From contig JAYQDD010000002.1 in the NCBI GenBank assembly GCA_038138145.1, forward strand, positions 124,001 to 188,000: a stretch of 64,000 nucleotides of DNA, read 5' to 3'. Every line of letters begins with the position of its first letter. Position 1 is the first letter of the stretch. This DNA is from UBA3537 sp038138145. Lineage in GTDB: Bacteria > Bacteroidota > Bacteroidia > Flavobacteriales > Flavobacteriaceae. Made by a program: the position numbers and the translations under genes. Positions 55,197 to 64,000 of this stretch are shown here, piece after piece. Under the pieces are notes generated by a model that was given only the letters and a program-made list of their open reading frames with translations, ran no database searches and was not told the DNA's origin.

Positions 55197-57323
55197 TTAA
55201 GATTGGACTCCTTTTGCTTCTTTGATGACTTCTTCTGAGATGTTAGATGGTGTTTCGGCATAGTGCGAAAATTCCATTGTAGAGGTGGCTCGACCTGAAG
55301 ATAATGTTCTTAAAGTCGTCACATAACCAAACATTTCGGAAAGCGGTACTGTAGCTTTTACAGTTTTTGCGCCCGCTCTGTCGCCCATGTCACTTACTTG
55401 TCCACGACGACGGTTCAAGTCACCAACAATGTCCCCCATGTTTTCTTCAGGTGTGATGACCTCAAGCTTCATGATAGGTTCCATGATAACTGCTTTGGCC
55501 GCTTTTGCTGAATTTTTAAATCCAAGCTTAGCCGCTAATTCAAAAGAAAGCTGATCGGAATCCACATCGTGATAAGATCCGTCCGTTAGGGTTACTTTCA
55601 TTGCATCGACTTCATATCCTGCCAATGGTCCATTTTGCATGGCCATTTTGAATCCTTTTTCGACAGATGGGATAAATTCTTTTGGTACATTACCTCCTTT
55701 GATTTCAGAAACGAATTCTAATCCTTCTTTTCCTTCCTCTGCAGGTTCTAATGTAAAGACAATATCCGCAAATTTACCACGTCCACCAGATTGTTTTTTG
55801 TAAACTTCTCTGTGTTCTGCACGTTGTGTAATGGCTTCTTTGTACTCTACTTGTGGCTGTCCTTGGTTCACTTCAACCTTGAATTCACGCTTAAGACGGT
55901 CAACAATGATATCTAAGTGTAACTCACCCATACCAGATATAATGGTTTGGCCAGAAGCTTCATCAGTACGTACAGTAAAGGTTGGATCTTCTTCAGCAAG
56001 TTTTCCAAGCGCCATACCCAATTTATCAACGTCCGCTTTTGTTTTTGGTTCAACAGCAATACCAATTACTGGATCTGGAAAATCCATGGATTCCAATACA
56101 ATTGGGTGCTTTTCATCCGTCATGGTATCCCCAGTCTTGATGTCTTTAAAGCCAACGGCTGCTCCAATATCTCCTGCTTCGATAAACTCAATCGCATTTT
56201 GTTTGTTGGAATGCATTTGGTAGATACGAGAAATACGTTCTTTTTTTCCTGAACGGTTATTCAAGATATAAGAACCTGCATCTAAACGTCCAGAGTACGC
56301 TCTAAAGAAGGCTAAACGCCCTACGAAGGGATCGGTTGCAATTTTAAATGCTAAAGCGGCAAACGGCTCTTTTACGTCTGGTTTACGTAATTCTTCTTGG
56401 TTTGTGTCTGGGTTAACACCAATAATTCCTTCTTTGTCTGTTGGAGAAGGAAGGTAACGGCAAACGGCATCCAAAAGGAATTGAACTCCTTTGTTTTTGA
56501 ATGCAGAGCCACATACCATAGGAATGATGGCCATATCCATAACCGCAGCTCTAAGGGCAGCATGCACCTCGTCTTCAGTAATGGAATCTTCATCTTCCAT
56601 AAATTTTTCGAGAAGATTTTCGTCGTACGTCGCGACTTCCTCAATAAGGAGTGCACGGTACTTACGTGCTTCTTCTTTCATGTCTTCAGGGATAGCGATG
56701 ATATCAAATGTAGATCCTTGTGTTTCATCATGCCATACAATCGCACGGTTTTTTACAAGGTCAATTACCCCTTTAAAGTCTGCTTCATCACCAATGTTGA
56801 GAACGATTGGCACAGCGTTAGACTTCAACATATCTTTTACCTGTTGGCACACCCCAAGGAAGTTTGATCCTTGACGGTCCATTTTATTGACAAATCCGAT
56901 ACGCGGAACTTTGTAATTGTCTGCCAATCTCCAGTTTGTTTCAGATTGTGGTTCTACACCATCTACGGCACTAAATAGGAAAACGAGTCCGTCCAGTACA
57001 CGTAAAGATCGGTTTACTTCAACTGTAAAATCGACGTGACCAGGTGTGTCAATAATATTAAAATGGTATCCTTTAGTTTCGTTTGTGGGCTTGCCATTTT
57101 CTGTTGGGAAGTTCCAAGTACAAGTTGTTGCCGCAGAAGTAATGGTAATTCCACGCTCTTGTTCTTGTTCCATCCAGTCCATTGTGGCCGCACCATCGTG
57201 CACCTCACCAATTTTGTGCGAAACTCCTGTATAGTATAGAATACGCTCAGTTGTTGTGGTTTTTCCTGCATCAATATGTGCAGCAATCCCAATGTTTCTT
57301 GTGAATTTTAAATCTCTTGCCAT
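55197..57323 (-). CDS. fusA: Translation elongation factor G
   Basis: GTPase that drives translocation and, with RRF, ribosome recycling. 708 residues, full length with five domains. G1 AHIDAGKTTTTER (15-27), switch region RGITITSAA, G3 DTPGHVDF (92-99), G4 NKMDR (146-150). Domain II has GRLAFFRAYSGRL; domain IV has KEFIPSVEKGF and the tip segment GYEVDAMKVTLTDGSYHDVDSD; domain V has RRGQVSDMGDR. A typical housekeeping EF-G in the str operon, between rpsG (6 bp) and rpsJ (11 bp). Confidence 0.98.
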   Translation of the reverse strand: MARDLKFTRNIGIAAHIDAGKTTTTERILYYTGVSHKIGEVHDGAATMDWMEQEQERGITITSAATTCTWNFPTENGKPTNETKGYHFNIIDTPGHVDFTVEVNRSLRVLDGLVFLFSAVDGVEPQSETNWRLADNYKVPRIGFVNKMDRQGSNFLGVCQQVKDMLKSNAVPIVLNIGDEADFKGVIDLVKNRAIVWHDETQGSTFDIIAIPEDMKEEARKYRALLIEEVATYDENLLEKFMEDEDSITEDEVHAALRAAVMDMAIIPMVCGSAFKNKGVQFLLDAVCRYLPSPTDKEGIIGVNPDTNQEELRKPDVKEPFAALAFKIATDPFVGRLAFFRAYSGRLDAGSYILNNRSGKKERISRIYQMHSNKQNAIEFIEAGDIGAAVGFKDIKTGDTMTDEKHPIVLESMDFPDPVIGIAVEPKTKADVDKLGMALGKLAEEDPTFTVRTDEASGQTIISGMGELHLDIIVDRLKREFKVEVNQGQPQVEYKEAITQRAEHREVYKKQSGGRGKFADIVFTLEPAEEGKEGLEFVSEIKGGNVPKEFIPSVEKGFKMAMQNGPLAGYEVDAMKVTLTDGSYHDVDSDQLSFELAAKLGFKNSAKAAKAVIMEPIMKLEVITPEENMGDIVGDLNRRRGQVSDMGDRAGAKTVKATVPLSEMFGYVTTLRTLSSGRATSTMEFSHYAETPSNISEEVIKEAKGVQS

Positions 57324-57329
57324 TTCTGA

Positions 57330-57806
57330 TTAGAATCTAAAGTGTGAGAATGCTTTGTTTGCTTCGGCCATTTTGTGGGTGTCTACACGTTTTTTAACGG
57401 CAGCACCTTCTTCTTTGGAAGCTGCCAAAATTTCTGCAGCAAGCTTTTGGGCCATCGATTTTTCGTTTCTTTTTCTAGAAAAGTTAATCAACCATTTCAT
57501 GGCTGTAGAAATTTTTCTATCGGGACGAATTTGCATTGGAATTTGGAATGTAGCACCTCCAACACGACGGCTACGTACTTCAACGTGTGGCATAACATTG
57601 GTTAGGGCATCTTTCCAAATTTGTAGGGCTGTTTTTTCTTCGTCGGTATTTTTCTCTTCTACAATGTCAATGGCATCATAGAATACTCTAAATGCTATAG
57701 ATTTTTTACCGTCCCACATCATCATGTTCACAAAACGTGTTACAAGCTGATCATTAAATTTTGGATCTGGTAAAAGCGGTCTTTTTTTCGCCTGTCTTTT
57801 TCTCAT
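57330..57806 (-). CDS. rpsG: 30S ribosomal protein S7
   Basis: Primary binder of the 3' major domain of 16S rRNA, at the E site; in E. coli it is the autogenous repressor of the str operon. 158 residues: RQAKKRPLLPDPKFNDQLVT, NMMMWDGKKSIAFRVFYDAI, ALTNVMPHVEVRSRRVGGAT, YQIPM-type core as FQIPMQIRPDRK, and KKRVDTHKMAEANKAFSHFRF at the end. Normal length. Follows rpsL after 26 bp and precedes fusA by 6 bp. Confidence 0.98.
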   Translation of the reverse strand: MRKRQAKKRPLLPDPKFNDQLVTRFVNMMMWDGKKSIAFRVFYDAIDIVEEKNTDEEKTALQIWKDALTNVMPHVEVRSRRVGGATFQIPMQIRPDRKISTAMKWLINFSRKRNEKSMAQKLAAEILAASKEEGAAVKKRVDTHKMAEANKAFSHFRF

Positions 57807-57832
57807 GTCTTCTCTTTAATAAAGTGTTTAAA

Positions 57833-58207
57833 TTACTTCTTTGGGCGTTTTGCACCATACTTAGAACGACGTTGTGTTCGGCCCTCTACACCTGCGGTGT
57901 CGAGTGCGCCTCGTACAATGTGGTATCTAACTCCTGGTAAATCTTTTACCCTTCCACCTCTAACTAATACTATCGAGTGCTCTTGGAGGTTGTGTCCTTC
58001 TCCTGGGATGTAGGCATTTACTTCATTGCCGTTGGTTAACCTTACCCTTGCAACTTTACGCATTGCTGAGTTTGGTTTTTTTGGCGTTGTTGTGTAAACA
58101 CGCGTACATACACCACGTCGTTGTGGACAAGAATCCAAAGCAGCCGATTTACTCTTCTTAGTTAATTTGGCTCTTCCTTTTCTTACTAATTGTGATATTG
58201 TTGGCAT
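57833..58207 (-). CDS. rpsL: 30S ribosomal protein S12
   Basis: Decoding-centre protein controlling accuracy. 124 residues: MPTISQLVRKGRAKLTKKSK, CPQRRGVCTRVYTTTPKKPN, KPNSAMRKVARVRLTNGNEV, IPGEGHNLQEHS and GGRVKDLPGVRYHIVRGALD. The two lysines where streptomycin-resistance changes occur (in TPKKPNS and GGRVKDLPG) are the wild-type residues. First gene of the str operon, with a good promoter 44 bp upstream. Confidence 0.98.
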   Translation of the reverse strand: MPTISQLVRKGRAKLTKKSKSAALDSCPQRRGVCTRVYTTTPKKPNSAMRKVARVRLTNGNEVNAYIPGEGHNLQEHSIVLVRGGRVKDLPGVRYHIVRGALDTAGVEGRTQRRSKYGAKRPKK

Positions 58208-58232
58208 AAATTATAACTATAATTTTTTCAAT

Positions 58233-58246
58233 CCTCTTCTTAGAGG
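58233..58246 (-). promoter_or_regulatory. Small hairpin in the rpsL leader
   Basis: CCTCT, loop of 4, AGAGG, 26 nt before the rpsL ATG and within 12 nt of the predicted transcript 5' end. It may protect the 5' end or take part in feedback control; no T run follows, so it is not a terminator. Confidence 0.35.
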
Positions 58247-58250
58247 GCTG

Positions 58251-58280
58251 CAAAGGTAAGCATTAAAATCAATTATTCAA
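58251..58280 (-). promoter_or_regulatory. Promoter of the str operon (rpsL-rpsG-fusA-rpsJ)
   Basis: Minus strand: TTG (58280-58278), 19-bp spacer, TACCTTTG (58258-58251), full matches at both elements. The leader is about 35-40 nt. The best promoter match in the window. Confidence 0.7.
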
Positions 58281-58375
58281 ATACTACACCTATATTTTTG
58301 TGATATTATCGCTTTTTTTTTATCTCCATATTATTTGACGCTTTTTTGCGTTAGTTTTACACTAAACTTTTATTC

Positions 58376-60064
58376 TTGAGCAGCAAACAACTTTCTTTTT
58401 TAATAACATTGCTAGGCCACACTTTGTTTGGGCAAGTCCATGCACAAGAATTAGCATTAAAAATCAACACCCAAACAGAAGCCAATCAAGCCGTAGTAGA
58501 CGATTTGGGCTATGCCCGTATTTTTGATGAGATGGCTACACTTGAAGCAGAAGTTGAACGCATCAAAGAACAATTGTATGCCCTAGGTTATGTCGAACTT
58601 CGCCTTGTCAAATTAACAAAAAACCAGCTTCATCATACAGCAGAATTGGCCCTTGGACCCAAATACAGTTCAGTAGACATTTTTGGAGTTGTCGACGGCT
58701 TTGAAGCACTGGGCTATAGTCCACAAACACAACCTAATACCACCATGTCTTTTGTCCGTGTTCCTATGGAACGCTTGGCCTATACATTAGAACAATTTTC
58801 TAAACTATTGGCTGATGAAAGTTACACCTTTGCTACGGTTCGTCTAAGCGACATCAAGCCGAATGGAGACAAAACCTTGCGCGCCGATTTAATCATTAAT
58901 AAAAGAAACAAACGCAGTATTCAAGGCGTAAACGTTTTGGGGTATATGAAATTTTCAAAACATTTTATCAAACATTTTTTGGGTATCAAAACCCAAAAAC
59001 CTTTTAGTCTTGAACGAATAAGAGCTAAAATGGAACTCTTGGATCAACTCGCTTTTGTACGCCAAAAACGTCCTGCAGAAGTGCTTTTTACACCCGATAC
59101 CACTACGGTATATCTTTACTTAGAAAAAATAAAAAGCAACCGCTTTGATGGATTTTTGGGGTTTGGCTCCAACGAAGACACCGGCGCCATTGAGTTTGAT
59201 GGTTATTTAGATTTGACCCTAACCAATAACCTCAACTTTGGCGAATCTTTTAAACTCAATTATAAAAGCGACGAAAACGATCAAAAAACATTTGATGTTG
59301 CCTTAGACCTTCCCTACCTGTTTGAGAGTCCAATAGGTAGCACCCTAAACCTAAATATTTTTAAAAAAGACAGCACCTTTACGACAACCCAACAGCGTAT
59401 AAAACTATTTTACCCGCTTGGAGACAAACAACAAATAGGAGTAGAATACCGCAACCAACAGTCCAATGTGGTGGTCGAAAATCCCACTGTTTTGGCCGAA
59501 GACTTTGACAGTCAGTTTTATGGCCTCAATTATCAATATATTAAACGTCAAAAAAACGATGCCTTATTTCCAATTAAAAGCCAACTTAATTTTACCGCTG
59601 GTTTGGGGCAACGAGCAACCACCGAAACGATTGAGCAACGCCACCTCCAGCTTAAAGGCCACCACATTCTACAACTAAACCCCAAAAACAGTATTTTTCT
59701 AAAACTTCATGTGGAAGACTTGGACTCCAAGCAATACCTGTTTAATGAACTTATCCGTTTTGGGGGCATCAACTCCATACGTGGCTTTGAAGAAAACAGC
59801 TTGTTTGCTTCAAGTGTTGGTGTATTGTGTAGCGAATACCGTTACCGACTTAGTCCTTCCCTATTTGTGCACAGCATCATAGACGCTGGCTATATGCAAG
59901 ATGCTGAAAGCAACGATGAACAACTTTATGGTTTTGGTTTTGGTTTTGGGCTATGGACCAATGCTGGGCTTTTGCGGTTTAATTATGCCAATGGCAAACC
60001 CAAAAACCAAACTTTTAACTTTTCGAATTCCAAAATTCATTTAAGCTTAACCACTACTTTTTAG
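58376..60064 (+). CDS. Omp85/surface-antigen-like outer membrane protein, TTG start
   Basis: 562 residues. An in-frame stop lies at 58352-58354 and the only start that keeps the signal peptide is TTG at 58376. The signal peptide is about SKQLSFLITLLGHTLFGQVHA, cut before QE. Residues about 30-240 look like POTRA-type repeats (LYALGYVELRLVKL, RSIQGVNVLGYMKFS); the rest is a beta barrel with alternating strands. FGGINSIRGFEE (about 462-473) is the RGF motif of the Omp85/TpsB barrel lid loop, and the protein ends in Phe. This fits a BamA/TamA or two-partner-secretion relative, but it is too short for BamA and no partner is adjacent. Divergent from rpsL. Substrate unknown. Confidence 0.82.
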   Translation: MSSKQLSFLITLLGHTLFGQVHAQELALKINTQTEANQAVVDDLGYARIFDEMATLEAEVERIKEQLYALGYVELRLVKLTKNQLHHTAELALGPKYSSVDIFGVVDGFEALGYSPQTQPNTTMSFVRVPMERLAYTLEQFSKLLADESYTFATVRLSDIKPNGDKTLRADLIINKRNKRSIQGVNVLGYMKFSKHFIKHFLGIKTQKPFSLERIRAKMELLDQLAFVRQKRPAEVLFTPDTTTVYLYLEKIKSNRFDGFLGFGSNEDTGAIEFDGYLDLTLTNNLNFGESFKLNYKSDENDQKTFDVALDLPYLFESPIGSTLNLNIFKKDSTFTTTQQRIKLFYPLGDKQQIGVEYRNQQSNVVVENPTVLAEDFDSQFYGLNYQYIKRQKNDALFPIKSQLNFTAGLGQRATTETIEQRHLQLKGHHILQLNPKNSIFLKLHVEDLDSKQYLFNELIRFGGINSIRGFEENSLFASSVGVLCSEYRYRLSPSLFVHSIIDAGYMQDAESNDEQLYGFGFGFGLWTNAGLLRFNYANGKPKNQTFNFSNSKIHLSLTTTF

Positions 60065-60179
60065 CTTTAACTTCCAAAAAGATTAAACAATCGTTAAAAA
60101 TATGTTAACAAAACGCCGCAAATAGTTTAACAATTAGTGTTAAAAGTTAAATTTTTTAAATTTTTTCTAAAACAAAAAG

Positions 60180-60210
60180 TTGGTTTTTTGAGTTTTTATC
60201 ATCACATTTG
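60180..60210 (+). promoter_or_regulatory. Candidate promoter for the SusC/SusD genes
   Basis: TTG (60180-60182), 20-bp spacer, CACATTTG (60203-60210), one mismatch to TAnnTTTG. It leaves a leader of about 22 nt before the ATG at 60239. The 100 bp upstream are extremely AT-rich with several GTTAA/TTAAC words. Confidence 0.45.
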
Positions 60211-60238
60211 TGGGGACTAATTCAAATAATTAACAAAA

Positions 60239-63200
60239 ATGAAAACAAAGTTTAGTGTAATACTAACGCTAATGTTGGCGTTGGTAGTGCAAATCTCTTT
60301 TGCACAAAACAAAAATGTTTCAGGTACTGTTTCGGACGACAATGGGTTGCCTCTTCCAGGTGCAACAGTCGTTATTGACGGAACATCAACTGGAGTTTCA
60401 ACCGATTTTGATGGTAACTATTCTATTTCTGTTAGCGTAGGCGACGTGCTTGTCTATAGCTATGTAGGATATGCCAATCAGTCGCAAACGGTTGGAGCAA
60501 GTGACATAATTAATGTTTCCTTGGCGCAAGATAATGCATTAGAGGAAGTTATTATTGAGGCGTATTCAAACAATGCCATCAGTAAAGAAAAATCAGTATC
60601 GGCGATTACAACACTCTCTGCTGAGTCTGTGGAATCAAGACCTAATGCTTCTGTAGTTCAAATGCTTCAAGGTCAAGTACCTGGTTTGAATATCGGTACA
60701 GGTTCTGGTCAGCCAGGAGCTAATAGCTTGATTATCCTAAGGGGTGTTGGTTCTATCAATGGTAACATCGAACCACTTTTTATTGTTGATGGTGTTCCAG
60801 TGGATGAAGATAACTTTAGAAGTATCAACAACGCTGATGTCGCAACAATTTCTATCCTTAAGGATGCTTCAGCTTCTTCACTCTATGGAAGTAGAGGAGC
60901 AAATGGGGCGATTATCATAACAACTAAAAAAGGAAGATACGGCTCTAGTTTAGAAGTGAATTACAAATCTCAGTATGGTTTTTCTCAACTTCCAAATGCA
61001 AACTTTGACGTTATGAATTCCCGTCAAAAACTACAACTTGATCGTTCTCTTGGTCAAGGTCTTGGTAATGGACTCTCTGATCAAGCTTTAAATGCTTTAG
61101 CAAACCAAACCAATACCGACTGGTCGGATGTGTTTTTTAGAAATGGTACAACCAATTCTCATAACATAAGCATTTCTTCAGGATCTGATAAAACCAACTC
61201 TTATTCATCATTTAACTATTTTGAGCAAGAAGGTGTAACGCGAAGAAGTAGTCTACAAAGATTCTCTTTTAGAAACAATTTCAACGGTAAGAGTGAAGAT
61301 GATAAGTTTAACTATTCATCATCAATCACAGCCAATTACAGTACAAGTGATTTTATCCAAAATGAAGGTACTGGAACTTTATCAAACCCTTTCTTGGTTC
61401 CTTATGTTGCTTTGCCTTATTACTCCCAGTATAATCCAGATGGAACATTAAACACCGTTGGTTCTGGCGAAGATAGCTTTGCAAATACACCATACACATC
61501 TTTAAACAATACGATCCTTAATACGAATCTTCAAGAAGAAGTGAAGTTTATTGGAAATGTTAGAGCCAATTATGAATTTGCTACTAACCTTACTGCAGGA
61601 ATTTCTTTTGGTGTAGATTACACTCAAATAACAAGTAAGTTCATAGAGAGTCCTGAAAGTATTTACGGACAGTCAGCTGTAGCTTCAGGAGATGCAGAAT
61701 TCCAAGGAAATCATTTTGAGTCATTTTTTAGAGACGTTCGATTCAACAATATTGTAAGTTTAAATTATAATAAAGTATTTGATGACAAGCACACATTAGA
61801 CTTGACAGGATATATAGAATTTAGTAAGTCGCACTCCAATTCATTTTCTATGGATCAATTTGGACTAAACCCCAAGCTTGTAGGAAACGGAGCTGCATTT
61901 ATTCCAGGGGATACCTATGAAGATTTAAATGAAGATGGTGTAATCGATGGCGCTGCAGAATTTCCATACATACCTTCAGTAGCTTCAAGCGAAGTTGAAG
62001 TCGGATTGTTCTCCTATTTTGGAGTTCTAAAGTATGACTACGATGGACGATACGGTTTACAAGCATCATGGAGACGAGATGCTTCTTCAAGGTTTACTCA
62101 ATCTAACAAATGGGCAACGTTTTATTCTGTCTCTGGTCGATGGAATATCCACAAAGAAGATTTTATGCAAAATAACACCTTCTTTGATAACCTTAAGTTG
62201 AGAGTGTCTTATGGTACTTCAGGAAACGACCGAATTACAGGAGGTTACTACGGAGGAACCACACAAACTTATGACCTTTACGGACAAGGTACTGGTTACA
62301 ACAACACGGTAGCCTACTATGCCTCTTCGATTGCGAATGCTGATTTGAAATGGGAAACCTCAAATCAGTTTAATATTGGTTTAGATTTCTCAATCCTTAA
62401 CCGTAAACTAAGCGGTAGTATTGATGTTTATGACAAAAATACTGAAGATTTATTTCAATCTTTCCCAATATCAAGTATTAATGGGACGAATGCAATTCAA
62501 GCAAACATAGGCTCAATGAACAACAAAGGAGCTGAACTTTCATTGAACTGGCAAGCCATAAACAGTGGGGATTTTTCGTTATCAGTATTTGCTAACGGTT
62601 CTTACAACAAAAACGAAATCACGAAGCTACCTAATGGAGAAAATGTTGACAATGGTGGTAGAACTATTTTATCTGAAGGTCAACCTATCGGATCGTTTTT
62701 TGCGGTTAGATGGGCCGGTGTAAACCCAGCCAACGGTCAAAACCTTTATTATGATATTGATGGTAATATAACTGACGTTTATTCAGAAGATGACAGAGTC
62801 TTTATTGATAAAGCTATTTATCCTACATACCAAGGAGGTTTTGGATTTAACAGTAGCTGGAAAAACTTTTCTTTAGATACTCAATTTTCATTTGTAGCTG
62901 ATATTTATAGAAACAATGGTAGTTTAGGGGTTATTGAAGATCCTACACTTACAAGCCTTTCTAATTCATCTACAAGTCTTCTTGAAGCATGGCAACAACC
63001 TGGAGATGTAACCCATATTCCAGCACTGTCGACAGAGTCTATAAGAAATAGATTGACTGATCGCTATATTGAGGATGCTTCATATTTAAGATTAAGAAAT
63101 ATTACCCTTGGTTACAATTTCGAAGATCTTCTCAATGAAAATTCACCAATAAGTAAAATAAAAATATTTGTACAAGCAGAAAACCTAATTACGTGGAGTA

Positions 63201-63301
63201 AATGGAGAGGTTGGGATCCAGAATCTAGTTTTAGATCAAGTGATTTCTTCGATTATCCAACTTCAAAAATATTCACTGTAGGTCTTGATGTTAATTTTTA
63301 A
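60239..63301 (+). CDS. SusC/RagA-family TonB-dependent outer membrane receptor
   Basis: Outer membrane transporter that imports a glycan or peptide, powered by TonB. 1020 residues, full length. Signal peptide KFSVILTLMLALVVQISFA, cut before QNK. Then a carboxypeptidase-regulatory-like domain (about 25-100, with GTVSDDNGLPLPGATVVIDG and VSTDFDGNYSISV), a short TonB-box-like stretch, the plug domain (about 115-225, with ILRGVGSINGNIEPLFIVDG and SILKDASASSLYGSRGANG), and the 22-strand barrel ending KIFTVGLDVNF with the terminal aromatic residue. A SusD-family gene follows after 4 bp. The nutrient cannot be told from these two genes; genes to the right are off the window. Confidence 0.96.
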   Translation: MKTKFSVILTLMLALVVQISFAQNKNVSGTVSDDNGLPLPGATVVIDGTSTGVSTDFDGNYSISVSVGDVLVYSYVGYANQSQTVGASDIINVSLAQDNALEEVIIEAYSNNAISKEKSVSAITTLSAESVESRPNASVVQMLQGQVPGLNIGTGSGQPGANSLIILRGVGSINGNIEPLFIVDGVPVDEDNFRSINNADVATISILKDASASSLYGSRGANGAIIITTKKGRYGSSLEVNYKSQYGFSQLPNANFDVMNSRQKLQLDRSLGQGLGNGLSDQALNALANQTNTDWSDVFFRNGTTNSHNISISSGSDKTNSYSSFNYFEQEGVTRRSSLQRFSFRNNFNGKSEDDKFNYSSSITANYSTSDFIQNEGTGTLSNPFLVPYVALPYYSQYNPDGTLNTVGSGEDSFANTPYTSLNNTILNTNLQEEVKFIGNVRANYEFATNLTAGISFGVDYTQITSKFIESPESIYGQSAVASGDAEFQGNHFESFFRDVRFNNIVSLNYNKVFDDKHTLDLTGYIEFSKSHSNSFSMDQFGLNPKLVGNGAAFIPGDTYEDLNEDGVIDGAAEFPYIPSVASSEVEVGLFSYFGVLKYDYDGRYGLQASWRRDASSRFTQSNKWATFYSVSGRWNIHKEDFMQNNTFFDNLKLRVSYGTSGNDRITGGYYGGTTQTYDLYGQGTGYNNTVAYYASSIANADLKWETSNQFNIGLDFSILNRKLSGSIDVYDKNTEDLFQSFPISSINGTNAIQANIGSMNNKGAELSLNWQAINSGDFSLSVFANGSYNKNEITKLPNGENVDNGGRTILSEGQPIGSFFAVRWAGVNPANGQNLYYDIDGNITDVYSEDDRVFIDKAIYPTYQGGFGFNSSWKNFSLDTQFSFVADIYRNNGSLGVIEDPTLTSLSNSSTSLLEAWQQPGDVTHIPALSTESIRNRLTDRYIEDASYLRLRNITLGYNFEDLLNENSPISKIKIFVQAENLITWSKWRGWDPESSFRSSDFFDYPTSKIFTVGLDVNF

Positions 63302-63305
63302 AAAA

Positions 63306-64000
63306 ATGAAGATGAAAAAAATAAATAATTTAATACTGGTATGTGGTTTAATCTTCGCTGGTTATTCATGTGAAGACTCCACAGACATATTTCCAGAAGG
63401 AAATTTAACAAGTGATGTAACTTTCGAGACTCTTGAGGATCTACAGTTAGGTTTAAACGGAGCATACGCAAGGTACAGCCCTGAAAATGATATACTCATC
63501 AATTCAGTTTTTACAGACAACTGTAAACCAGGATATGATAACGGTGGACAAGAAATAAACTTTTACAACTGGGCACTAACAGCTGGTGATGGTAATACTA
63601 CTGCATTGTGGAATAGTAATTACAGTATGATAAACCAGTGTAATAGAGTTCTGGAGGCAGCAGCAATAATTCCTGTAAGTGCTTCTGAGCAAGATGAACT
63701 TGATAACCTTAAAGGACAGTTATACACTCTAAGAGCCTTGGGTCATTTAACCTTAGCTTCGTATTTCACTACGGATTACTTAGATGACGATGCATTATCT
63801 ATTATTATTTCTGACCGTGTTCCTGAAGTCACAGAAACACTTCCAAGAAATACTAACGCACAGGTTTACACTTTTATTGAAAATGATTTGATGATGGCAA
63901 GTACTCTACTTTCAGACAATCAGACTGACAATAAATACATTTCTCAGGATTTTGTTACGGGACTCAAAGCAAGATTGGCATTGTTACAAAATGATGCAAG
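63306..64000 (+). CDS. SusD/RagB-family surface lipoprotein (3' end outside window)
   Basis: Start of a SusD-like lipoprotein, read by eye; 231 codons are inside the window of 450-600 expected. MKMKKINNLILVCGLIFAGY precedes the lipid-attachment Cys in GYSCEDS (a slightly unusual lipobox). Family features: FETLEDLQLGLNGAYARY near the start, then WNSNYSMINQCNRVLEAA and LKGQLYTLRALGHLTLASYF with the TPR-like helices of SusD. It forms a lid over the SusC channel and binds the substrate at the cell surface. It is 4 bp after susC and must be co-transcribed with it. Confidence 0.94.
   Translation, partial: MKMKKINNLILVCGLIFAGYSCEDSTDIFPEGNLTSDVTFETLEDLQLGLNGAYARYSPENDILINSVFTDNCKPGYDNGGQEINFYNWALTAGDGNTTALWNSNYSMINQCNRVLEAAAIIPVSASEQDELDNLKGQLYTLRALGHLTLASYFTTDYLDDDALSIIISDRVPEVTETLPRNTNAQVYTFIENDLMMASTLLSDNQTDNKYISQDFVTGLKARLALLQNDA

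Noticed and set aside
58320..58360. Inverted repeat ACGC / GCGT with a T6 loop before the Omp85-like gene as a terminator
   Set aside because: It lies between divergent genes, where no transcript should end, and the stem is only four base pairs.
1..64000. CRISPR arrays, insertion sequences, prophage or defence systems
   Set aside because: No regularly spaced long repeats, transposase, integrase, Cas or restriction genes were seen. Almost every gene is a recognisable core gene.

Overview
The window is a contiguous piece of a chromosome from a member of the Bacteroidota, most likely a (marine) Flavobacteriaceae. This rests on the flavobacterial form of many proteins (FtsZ with a very long acidic linker, a short primary sigma factor without region 1.1, a 38-residue L36 without zinc ligands), on promoters of the Bacteroidota type (TTG, 17-23 nt, TAnnTTTG), on A-rich translation starts with no Shine-Dalgarno motif, and on a SusC/SusD pair at the right end. 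The DNA is AT-rich by eye. Most of the window is core genome; I see no prophage, insertion sequence, CRISPR array or toxin-antitoxin system.

Layout. 1-6190 (+): 3' part of fbaA, accD, rpsO-pnp, the primary sigma factor, rpe. 6194-10533 (-): a four-gene nucleotide-sugar operon (UDP-glucose dehydrogenase, UDP-glucuronate-type epimerase, rfbB, rfbA). 10534-11343 (-): yqeY followed directly by tRNA-Arg(UCG), two hairpins and a relic of a second tRNA 3' end. 11400-26830 (-): the complete division/cell-wall cluster mraZ-rsmH-ftsL-ftsI-murE-mraY-murD-ftsW-murG-murC-ftsQ-ftsA-ftsZ, preceded by a triple-repeat MraZ operator and closed by a terminator. 27093-30041 (+): alpha/beta hydrolase, engB, and a MlaE/MlaF-type ABC pair. 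30046-34954 (-): argS, SprT-like protease, mannose-1-phosphate guanylyltransferase, DUF389 membrane protein. 34999-40840 (-): carA, eno, and gltA with two amidinotransferase-fold hydrolases. 40936-58207 (-): the str, S10, spc and alpha ribosomal protein genes in one run, with fusA, secY, infA and rpoA. 58376-64000 (+): an Omp85-like outer membrane protein, then SusC and the start of SusD.

I found no novel multi-gene system. The most interesting signal is a set of RNA structures in the non-coding gaps of the translation genes: a hairpin with pseudoknot potential before rpsO, a 16-bp interrupted stem just before the pnp start, a three-helix element before rpsD, stem-loops before rpsH and rplQ, and a ~180-nt leader before rplC behind a terminator that separates it from rpsJ. 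In the spc/alpha run (rplC to rplQ) all other gaps are 21 nt or less, while the three gaps before rpsH, rpsD and rplQ are 74-95 nt and each can fold; these are good candidates for autogenous control by ribosomal proteins. Other points are the MraZ operator placed over the mraZ promoter, loss of zinc-binding cysteines in AccD, L36 and S14, an animal-like UDP-glucose dehydrogenase, and a gltA operon with two putative guanidine/ureido hydrolases.
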